The position numbers were made by a program, and so were the translations under genes. Positions 11,309-23,000 of a stretch of DNA of 64,000 nucleotides are shown here, one piece after another. The stretch covers positions 1 through 64,000 of the forward strand of contig OY727102.1 in assembly GCA_963402885.1 (NCBI GenBank), given 5' to 3'. The notes below the pieces were generated by a model, which worked only from the letters and a program-made list of their open reading frames with translations, did no database searches and was not told the origin of the DNA. Each line of letters starts with the position of its first letter. Position 1 is the stretch's first letter. This DNA is from Antedon bifida (taxonomy: Eukaryota > Echinodermata > Crinoidea > Comatulida > Antedonidae).

Positions 11309-14020
11309 TTAACAGCATTTACTCTTTTCTTTATTTCTGTCTTGAGAAGGATCCACATAGTTTGTTGCTTGCGTGTTATTAGACACAGGATACTGTAAAA
11401 ATATAAACAATTCTCACTGTTAAATCTAATTAAAATAGTACAGTACCTGTATGTAACTATAAAGTTACTGGAAAACAATACTGTGGGTATCAGTGGCTGG
11501 ATCTCAATGTAGAAGATTTTCTGCTGTTTTAACATTGTTTGAATTTGAATAAAAACCAATAATGATTTATCAAAGTACACTACCATAGTACACTACTGAC
11601 ATTGTAGTTATAACCGTATGTCTATACTAGAGACACTGTAGTACTGAAATAGTCATCTTAGTACGGTACCAACACTGTAGTTATAACCGTATGTCTATAC
11701 TAGAAACACTGTAGTACTGAAATAGTCATCTTAGTACGGTACCAGCACTGTAGTTATAACCGTATGTCAATACTAGAAACACTGTAGTACTGAAATAGTC
11801 ATCTTAGTACGGTACCAGCACTGTAGTTATAACCGTATGTCTATACTAGAAACACTGTAGTACTGAAATAGTCATCTTAGTACGGTACCAGCACTGTAGT
11901 TATAACCGTATGTCAATACTAGAGACACTGTAGTACTGAAATAGTCATCTTAGTACGGTACCAACACTGTAGTTATAACCGTATGTCAATACTAGAGACA
12001 CTGTAGTACTGAAATAGTCATCTTAGTACGGTACCAGCACTGTACAGTACAATTTCCAGGTTCAAAGTACTAGAAATGAAAAACAGTAGAAAGAGCAGAT
12101 TTTAAAATACTAAATTCTTAATCTTACCTTTTTAAGAATATCTTCTGCCAGTGTCATAAAAGCTGGTTCTACATTAATATTCGTCTTTGCACTTGTCTCC
12201 ATAAACTTGATACCATTCTCTCGTGCAATCTACAACATTATTAACAATAATTACTGTAGTTAACACAGTACACTACTGACACTGTAGTTAACACAGTACA
12301 CTACTGACACTGTAGTTAACACAGTACACTACTGACACTGTAGTTAACACAGTACACTACTGACACTGTAGCTAACACAGTACACTACTGACACTGTAGT
12401 TAACACAGTACACTACTGACACTGTAGTTAACACAGTACACTACTGACACTGTAGTTAACACAGTACACTACTGACACTGTAGCTAACACAGTACACTAC
12501 TGACACTGTAGTTAACACAGTACACTACTGACACTGTAGTTAACACAGTACACTACTGTCACTGTAGTTAACACAGTACACTACTGACACTGTAGCTAAC
12601 ACAGTACACTACTGACACTGTAGTTAACACAGTACACTACTGACACTGTAGTTAACACAGTACACTACTGACACTGTAGCTAACACAGTACACTACTGAC
12701 ACTGTAGTTAACACAGTACACTACTGACACTGTAGTTAACACAGTACACTACTGACACTGTAGTTAACACAGTACACTACTGACACTGTAGTTAACACAG
12801 TACACTACTGACACTGTAGTTAACACAGTACACTACTGACACTGTAGTTAACACAGTACACTACTGACACTGTAGTGAGAGTACAGCACTGACACTGTAG
12901 TGAGAGTACGGCACTGACACTGTAGTTAACACAGTACACTACTGACACTGTAGTGAGAGTACAGCACTGACACTGTAGTGAGAGTACAGCACTGACACTG
13001 TAGTGAGAGTACAGCACTGACACTGTAGTGAGAGTACAGCACTGACACTGTAGTGAGAGTACAGCACTGACACTGTAGTGAGAGTACAGCACTGACACTG
13101 TAGTGAGAGTACAGCACTGACACTGTCATAGTAAGTCAATAGCAATTTTTATCGCTGTCCTATATATTGTACAGGCGACATCCACACAAGATGTTATAAA
13201 CAAATGCTCACAACAACCCAACAACCACTTGATTGGCCTAAAAAGTAGAGATAATGAAGCAATTATAAGAGTAGAGTATATTACTTACAGATTGTCCTCT
13301 TTCAGTGCTCACCATTCGTTTGTCATTCATATCACATTTATTACCAAGTAACATCTTTTCCACATCTTCATTTGCATGCTATTTACAATTGAAAACAAAA
13401 TCTGAATTAAACACTAAAATGTTAAATGTAATACACAGAAAATTGACACAGTTTACAATGTAATATTCTTCAAAAGATAATAAATAAATATTAGGAAATG
13501 CTTTTATTAAAAGAATAACAATATTAATAATCAAACATTATATAGCGCCAATTCCAAAAGGATTATCAAGTGTGCATTGTATCCTGAAATCTGCTAAATA
13601 AATAAATTTCAGTGGGTGAAAGTTTTACAAAATGTGGGAGTTTGTTCCAAAGAAAGGATGCAACAAAAGAGGAGAATCGTAAGTCTTAGTCCAGAAACAG
13701 GGAACACATTTTAGATACCAATGATTTGTTAGAGGAGAAGGCGACGATATGGAACAAGAAGTTGGGTGATATAAGATGGACGGAAAAAAATGTATTTGAG
13801 AAGCTAGTGATGAGACATACTTCCTGGATGTTCCTTAACCATTTTGCAATGTTATCAAATGTTTTCTCTTGTGTAATATCATAAACCAGCATAATTCCCA
13901 TTGCACCTCTGTAATAGGAGGTAGTGATTGTGTGGAATCGCTCTTGGCCTGCTGTGTCCCATATTTGTAGCTTAATCTTCTTCCCATTCAACTCAACTGT
14001 CTTGATTTTAAAGTCTATAC
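11309..14020 (-). CDS. RAB10: RAB10 common exons (shared C-terminal 158 residues)
   Basis: These four exons are the only ones in the locus that encode G3 to the C-terminus. 14020-13821 (200 nt) starts in phase 1 with the end of switch I (G-IDFKIKTV), then WDTAGQERF and the switch II region. 13378-13289 (90 nt) carries NKCDMNDKR. 12229-12128 (102 nt) carries [12 protein letters not shown]. 11392-11309 (84 nt) carries the divergent hypervariable tail ending in KSKCC and a TAA stop. Lengths add exactly to 67+30+34+27 codons once a single G from a first exon is added. Any of the six upstream exons supplies that G. Confidence 0.93.
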
Positions 14021-17000
14021 CTGTTAAGATAAAAATGTATTATAGTTGTTAGCATTCTTTCTACTATCTTTTTTGACAGCGACCCCGATTCTAAATCATG
14101 AATTCTTCTTTCATAAAATGGATACGCAAGTTAGTACGACAGAAATAGCAGGGTCATACTGTATCAACACACAGTTGATTATGTTTCAGACCTAATCTCC
14201 AACAATGGGTGTCCAGAAATACAATCCTAATTAAACTAAAATTAAATACCCAATATTTAGAATGTTCGAAAAGCCAGAAATTGCACTCTTATAATTCTAC
14301 CAATGTAAAAATAATTTAAAAGTTTGCTGCACTTTTTACAAAACTTTAGAGAGGTAGAAATATGGATCTTTTCTATTTCTATTTATTTGGTGTTTGTTGC
14401 CAAACATCAGAACCATGGAACCAGTTGAAGACGATCAGGTGGGAAATTATCAGGCCCAACAATTTTGTAGATTTCCCACTTGCAGTTATCAAACTATGCG
14501 CATACCATATTGAGAATTTGCTCATAAAAAATAACAAGATAAACAAGAAATATACATCTCTAATCCTTGTATTCAATAAAGATAATTGTGAGTAAAGACG
14601 TTTAGCCATTCCCACGAGCATCAAAACACAAAGACTATTGGGTCCAAGGAATAAGACAATGGGACCCAACACAGAAGGTGATTCGGCCCATGAAATAAGT
14701 GCTTGTGGAACGTATGAGTTTAGAATCTAGAAATGAGGTTCTTACCAACAGTAGGTACACGTGATTCACACACATCATTCTCTCCATTCAAAAATTTAGC
14801 TACCAAACTAGATTTTCCAATAAAACTGTCACCAACAATGATAATTTTAAACATGTAATCAAATGGTTTAGATAAGCCATTCCATTTTGCATTCAAATCC
14901 ATGTTGTCTACAGTTTTAGTAAGTTTTCAAGTACACTTGAATTTACTACGAAGTAAATACAATTAATTTGGTACTAAATTCCAAACAATCCTTTAGATCT
15001 AATATTTCCAACTGAAATGTGGTTGTAACACAGGTGAAAAGGTGGTGTTATTTGGTCCTTTGATATAATCAAAGCCCTTTGACCCTGTTGCCCTTTGGTC
15101 AGTAGAATTAAAGTCTGTTGATCCAGTTGGTATAATCAAAGTTCTTTGGTCCTGTTAATATAATCCAATGCAATGTTGTTGGTCCTCTTTGGTTTGTTCT
15201 TTGATCTTATTCTCTTCTATAATTCTTATTGGTATATCTTCTTTGGAATTCTTCTACAGTAATTACTGTACATCCACTTATTGTGATTATTTCAGCTCCA
15301 GAATGTATTTAATATGTCCTGATGCCTTGAACTAGTATTTAAGAGATGAATCAAACCTGGGTACTGATTTTCAAATGTGTAACTGCTGAAACATGTGTGG
15401 TATCTGCCTTTTTGTTCTATTGATGACATAATACAGTGTACATTGTGACTAAAAGAAAAGGTGTTCTATGACCCTGTTAACCAAACACAGCTATAATAGA
15501 TAACAATAGATAACAATAGAAACCTTCACAATACCAGACCAAAGTAGCCTCTCAGTGGCAACATATTGAATTAACAATTAACTGCTCTCAAGAATTTGTT
15601 TTGTTCAATTTAACTACAAAAATAAATATATTGTAAAGGTAAATTATATTTTCATCATTTACTCAGCTCCCTTTTTAAAAGTGGAGGCTTCCATTTCGTC
15701 ACACCCCAAAACAAATATCTTATCTTGATAAATATAGACAGAAGATAAGTAGTTAAAATGCATGTACTTTGAGCACTGCAACAATAATCATGCTTTGCTT
15801 TCAAAGTGTAGGACATTAACCACCGGACGGACGGAGAAAATAACCACCAGAACATTAACCACCCATAGTGGACACTACCATTGTTAAAGTGGGGTAATGC
15901 ATGTACTTTGAGCACTGCAACAATAATCATGCTTTGTTTTCCAAAGTGTATGACATTAACCACCGGACGGACGGAGACAATAACCACCAGAACATTAACC
16001 ACCCATAGTGGACACTACCATTGTTAAAGTGGGGTAATGCATGTACTTTGAGCACTGCAACAATAATCATGCTTTGTTTTCCAAAGTATAGGACATTAAC
16101 CACCGGACGGACGGAGACAATAACCACCAGAACATTAACCACCCATAGTGGACACTACCATTGTTAAAGTGGGGTAATGCATGTACTTTGAGCACTGCAA
16201 CAATAATCATGCTTTGCTTTCAAAGTGTAGGACATTAACCACCGGACGGACAGAGACAATAAACACCAGAACATTAACCACCCATAGTGGACACTACCAT
16301 TGTTAAAGTGGGGTAATGCATGTACTTTGAGCACTGCAACAATAATTGTCGTGAGGTAATTTCCCGATTGATCGTATTCAAACCGGTACTGGGTTTGGTC
16401 TACTAGCGTTCCTGCTCCCAACCAGTACATCCATTCATAGAAGCCTTAATGAAGTAAGCCTACCTGGTGGTGGCCATAGAACGGTCCAGAGATAACGACT
16501 ATACTTTGGCTTTAGTCGATAGAAGATTGAAAAAATGGTTAGAGATAGAGTATACGATGTTTGATTATGTGTAGATGTGTGATTTGTTCTTTTATTCAAA
16601 TGATGTTCTGCATAAGAAACGGAGATAGTAGTTGGGTATAATGATTTTTTATATCAATTAATTAAATTATCATAGATTGTATATTATGCGTTAGGCCTAA
16701 ATATTTTTTAATACATTTTTGATATATTATTATTATTATTATATTAATAAAAAGATATTTGTTAGTATAAATTTTAAAAATAAAGAAGAAAAGCTTTTCT
16801 TCTTTATATCTATATTTTTTAAATTTATACTAACAAATATATCAAAAATGTATTAAAAAATATTTAGGCCTAAATTACGATCAATCGGGAAATTACCTCA
16901 ATTACCTACAAAACGTCACAAATTGTAGGGAAGGTGTCTTTAACCACCCATAGTGGACACTACCATTGTTAAAGTGGGCGGGGAAGACAATGATGGGCTC

Positions 17001-20000
17001 TAGGATGGTTTTTTCCTTAAACACCTCAATCATTTTGAAATTCCACTTTTATGATTCTGTGTACAGTAGATGTATGTTTATTATTTTGTGTTTTAGTAGA
17101 ACTGACAATAGGAAATAATTCTTTTCACAACATGCCTATATTAGTATCGGGCAAGTTTGCCAAGTCCAGTTTGCGCATAAACAATGAAAATCCGGGTAGC
17201 TAATGTCCGACTTTCAAGTTACATTTAAATCATTTATTGAACAACATCTATTTAACATTTCATAATGGAGTGATCATGGTCTGCTCTCAACACTGTACAA
17301 ACTTGTATTATAATAAAGCTATAACCCAAAGTTCAAGTTGATTGAATTGTCAGCCCAGCCATTGATGTTTATTTATACAGTATTACTGTGACTTTTACAA
17401 ACAACAATATCAAGAAGTTATAATAAATCAAAGACTAACAATGACATAACTACTGTACTACCAGGAAACTGAGTACTTACCTATAGTTGTTAAGTTTGTA
17501 AACTCGTAATCATCATAGATATACTTAAACATGATAGACGTTTTGCCAACAGTTGAGTCTCCAAGTAACATCAATTTAATGATAGATTCCCTCATGTTAG
17601 AGGCTTAGCCTCTGGCCAGCTTACCTCAAACTATAATGCCATGGTCATGTTTATCTTTGTACTCGGTTAAAACCAGTTTTCATTGCTTCCAGTTTTACTA
17701 TTATACCAAACACCAGCCAGCTAATCAATGTTGGGATGGTATATTATAAAAAACCATTCAACTATAACTCTTTTGACAACCACTGGTTTTTGTGATACAA
17801 TTGTTTGATGATTTCACTAGGTATATACTACTACTACAATGTGAGAAGAGGAAGCATTCCACAATAATAGTTTGAGGTAAAGCAAACAGTGGCATATCAA
17901 ATCAGGCGATATCAAATCTCAAAATCTACACAATTCTTGATAGTGTTTAGTACTGTATACTGAAACAGACTACAGGCTTATTTCTTTTTATTTTAAGAAT
18001 AATGATTTTGTTTGTACAGTATATTATGCATTTCCTTTATTACTTTACTTGACATCCTATATTATTGCTACTTTTAAATACATGGTACATGACCCTTCCT
18101 GCCTGCTATTATGTTACAATATTATGACCTTGTCCGTAGTGTAAACATGACTATGATTGGTTGTCTAATACTACATATCCCAATAACAAGTTATTTATTG
18201 TACTTAAATTAGGTTTAATTCTCAGATAGGCTGACAATAATAAACATACATTATTAATTTAATATTTATTTTAATTTTATTTTAATTGTTTGTCTGTTAC
18301 ATTGTCATGTCGAATTGTATTGTTAACTGAGGGTCCCCAATGATTATCTTTGGGCGCTGCTGGATGGACCATCTTCTTGTTAACTGAGGGTCCCCAATGA
18401 TTATCTTTGGGCGCTGCTGGATGGACCATCTTCTTGTTAACTGAGGGTCCCCAATGATTATCTTTGGGTGCTGCTGGATGGACCATCTTCTTGTTAACTG
18501 AGGGTCCCCAATGATTATCTTTGGGCGCTGCTGGATGGACCATCTTCTTGTTAACTGAGGGTCCCCAATGATTATCTTTGGGCGCTGCTGGATGGACCAT
18601 CTTCTTGTTAACTGAAGGTCCCCAATGATTATCTTTGGGCGCTGCTGGATGGACCATCTTCTTGTTAACTGACGGTCCCCAATGATTATCTTTGGGCGCT
18701 GCTGGATGGACCATCTTCTTGTTAACTGAGGGTCCCCAATGATTATCTTTGGGTGCTGCTGGATGGACCATCTTCTTGTTAACTGAGGGTCCCCAATGAT
18801 TATCTTTGGGCGATGCTGGATGGACCATCTTCTTGTTAACTGAGGGTCCCCAATGATTATCTTTGGGCGATGCTGGATGGACCATCTTCTTGTTAACTGA
18901 GGGTCCCCAATGATTATCTTTGGGCGCTGCTGGATGGACCATCTTCTTGTTAACTGAGGGTCCCCAATGATTATCTTTGGGCGCTGCTGGATGGACCATC
19001 TTCTTGTTAACTGAGGGTCCCCAATGATTATCTTTGGGTGCTGCTGGATGGACCATCTTCTTGTTAACTGAGGGTCCCCAATGATTATCTTTGGGCGCTG
19101 CTGGATGGACCATCTTCTTGTTAACTGAGGGTCCCCAATGATTATCTTTGGGCTCTGCTGGATGGACCATCTTCTTGTTGAAATAAAGAAATAAAATAAG
19201 AGATAATGTTCCATATTTGTCTCTTAGAACGACTAAATGAAAAATGTTAACATTACATGTCTGTCGCTTTATAATACTGTACTTTCACTTCTGGATTCAC
19301 ACCCTCTCACTTTAGTTTTTCATGTTCAAAATAAGGTGTGCTTTATTTGAATTCAACTGTACGTAAACCCCATTTTAGAACAATCAACCAAATGAACAAT
19401 ATTTACAATGATCCATGGGTAATACTACACCAAACCACTACATCTGATTCTCACATTTAATAAATAGATTATTTTGCGTACTGTAAAATGATTAGGGCAA
19501 CCAAAAACTACATTTTGATTCTCAGGTTTAATAGATTATTTAATGTACTGTACTGTAAAATTATCCATGTAATAGAGTAACCTGCTACATTTTGTTTCCA
19601 AGGTTTAAAGCAATGAGTTTCATCAGTGTTAGCCATGTACTACAGTAATACTAGGCTAACTCTCTAGATTTTAGTCTACTAACTGTAGTACACTTGACGG
19701 TCAATTAAACATTTTCAAAATGATCAAAATTATCAATTACATTACACAATAAATTATCTTACCTATCTGAATTTCAATACCAGAAGGTCGGAAAATATCC
19801 CGGCTAAATCGATCAAGAATACAAGATTTACCAACACTTGAATCGCCAATAATTATTAATTTTAAGAGTTTGTCGTAAGGTCTACAATTTTGACCCCACT
19901 CACGGCTAAGTTGGAAAGTCAAGCTTCCCTTCTGTCTATTATCATACATACTGAAATTTACTTGTTTACAGTATTTCAATATTTGTCTCCATTGTTGGAA

Positions 20001-23000
20001 TTGTATCATCCATCAGTGTATAAACAAACTGGAATCCAAAATTATTGTTCATGTTTTTTAAATGAATAGTGCACACAAAAAAGAGTTCCAAATTGTAACA
20101 AATCCACAACACAGGGCACACTGCTTCCTAAAATAATATCACATGAAATTGAAGATTTCTACCACTTCAAACAACATGACCTGTTGTAGCCATCGTCGTC
20201 GCTGCCGATAGAAGGCACTACATTCATTTTTGGTATCAAATGACAAAGCTCCACAGCAGGATACTGTTTCTTAAAGTGAACAGATTGTGTTATCAGTAGG
20301 AACACCACTAAACTTGATGATATACAGGAAATAAGTACTTTTGAAGATCCTGATTATATTTTGCTAGAAGGAAACAACTACATGTGTCATACATAGTACA
20401 TTGCTTAAAAATAACTTGCAGATAATAATAATCAAACCATTATGTTGACATTGGATGTTTATGAGTAATTAATTATGTAATTTAAATTCTGCAATCCACT
20501 TTGAAGCTGCTGTGTACTGTATTTTCTTGTTGGTAAAGGCTGACACACTAGACACCACCACAAACATAAATTGACACACAGTGTCAAATTATAAATGTCA
20601 ATAAAGTAGGCGAACACATTTATTTTTTAGTTTGCTACTTCATTTTTTTCCAAATAATAAATTAAAAACAATTGAGACTAGGGACACACAGCAATACTCT
20701 CTGTATATAATCATTATACTTTTTTGTTGAACAACACAAAGCAGGAAGTACGTTGTCTTAAAATAAAGCCAAATATTTAATAATATTTGAAATTAAAATG
20801 TAATGTAAAGCACAGACTCTAAAATCTCAAATGTCCACGTTTGAATCACATTAAATAGTCTTTAATAGTGGCCAGCATGAGACAAATATTGAATAATAAA
20901 AAGTCTTATTTAGAATTGTGTATTCTCTGCATCCTCCCTTTAATATTCAGTAAATTCTTAAAAACTTATGAATCCATAAATGCACAAATTGTGTTACTTA
21001 CCGATTGTAGTAAATGGGTTTATACAATGTCTATCAAAAAATCTCATTATTAAGCTAGATTTTCCAACAATTGAGTCTCCAATCATAAGCAAACTTAAAA
21101 TCATTTTTATTTTAAGATTTCCACTGATACTGATAGTATCTATTCTAAGCTGTATAGTATTCTAGTGTAGACTAATTGAAAATCCCCATAAACAAAGCTG
21201 TTTTGGTTTTGAAAGTAAAACTAACAATGAAAGTTATCTTGGCCAATAAAGCAACTAAATCATGTTTCATACTAAACTTCATTACTACAGTATGAATGTA
21301 ATTATTGACCTTTGACATTTATTATTTAATGTAGGACATGTTGGCCAGGTATTTTGTTAGGCTATTACAGTAGTATGACCAGGTTTAGTTGGCCTAACAC
21401 AGTTTAGTAGGCCTGTATTCTGGTCAAGCACATAATTTACTGTAGGACATGTTGGCCAGGTATTTTGTTAGGCTATTACAGTAGTATGACCAGGTCTAGT
21501 TGGCCTTTTGGCTATAATTATTTATAAGGCGCCAAGAACGACCAGAGCGTCGTACAGTACATCAAATAATTGGCCAAGGTCTAGTTGGCCGAACACATAG
21601 GCCTATAGCTAGCCAAGAATACATAAAATTCAACTATAGAGCACACCATTTTATTTCATAAAATACTGTAGAATCTGAAAGTTAATTTTCTAAATAGTAC
21701 TCCAGTGCAAACACCCAATTAAGACTGGTTGAGTCATATGACAATGACATTGATTAATACGTACATGTAAACTTGTTCTAAATGGCTCTCTTCTAAAACC
21801 AGGGAGTTGTTAATGTTAACTAATGTTAATTGTACAGCAAATTCTGATATTGTATTCATGTAAAAAAAAAACAGATTTAAGTTGTATGGAAACATTAGTG
21901 TGATTGTTACCAGGGTAACGGCATCATAATTGATGAGACCATGCACAGTTGTCTATTGACTTCAGTAAATATAGTTTATTTAATATAGTTTTATATTTTT
22001 ACAAAAAGTGTATTGAAAATTGATATAATATTTTGTAATAATATACATACATACCAATTGTAGCCACAAAATCAAAGCTAAACTCATTCTCAGTAAATCG
22101 ACGTACTAAGCTGGATTTCCCAATAGTTGAATCTCCTACCATTAAAAATCTAAATAAATGATCATAATCTTTACGGTTCTTGTCCTTCTCCACCATTTTA
22201 CAAGCATCAAAAGTCAATATGACAAAGCTACAGTACTATTATTAAACTGTTGTCAAATTCTTTCCCATAAGGAAGTCATTGTTTTAACATTCTGCAAAGC
22301 AACTCCACAAAATATGATCATAACTTTAAAACTTCCGATTGTTAAAGTTTCTTCCGCACCAACAAATTCTATCAGGTTCTGCACTCAACATGGGAATAAG
22401 ACCCTGACCTTATTTACCTCATCCTGTTAACCTATGACCTTAAGTACCAATTGCTAGAATAAAAAAGCTGAGACTGAAGTTATATTAATAATGACACAGC
22501 AGACAATAGTGTATCTACCAAAACTGAAACTTATAAACAGGAAATGAACAAAATGATAAGCAAGTATTATTTAAAATCACAAACAGGAATTCTCCAAGTG
22601 TAAGGTCAACATGGATTCATCTGTGGTGATTGTGCATTACTGTATTTCCTTTCATTATTCAGGTAAAATACGATTTACAAAAAAAGAGTACAAAAAAAAG
22701 GGGAATCTAATTTCAATGGAAAATGACTAGGCCAACTTGTGTCATTTAATTGATGACCAGTGACATATTTTAAACCGTATCATCCTACACAGTATTAAAT
22801 GCTTCTATAGCAGTCCTTCCTACACAAATTTAAATGAAATATAAAACACATTCTGAATTATTGATGATATTAATAATGTATTGGAATATAAACATTGGGA
22901 ATTGGAAACTACTACCTGTTAATATATATATATATATTGAAAGCAATTGTTACTTATATAATTACACACATAGGCACAACTTGAGTAAGAACTACAATAC

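Noticed and set aside
12254..13127. Regularly spaced direct repeats resembling a CRISPR array
   Set aside because: The units are contiguous 28-bp and 25-bp repeats without unique spacers, inside a eukaryotic intron; they are a minisatellite.
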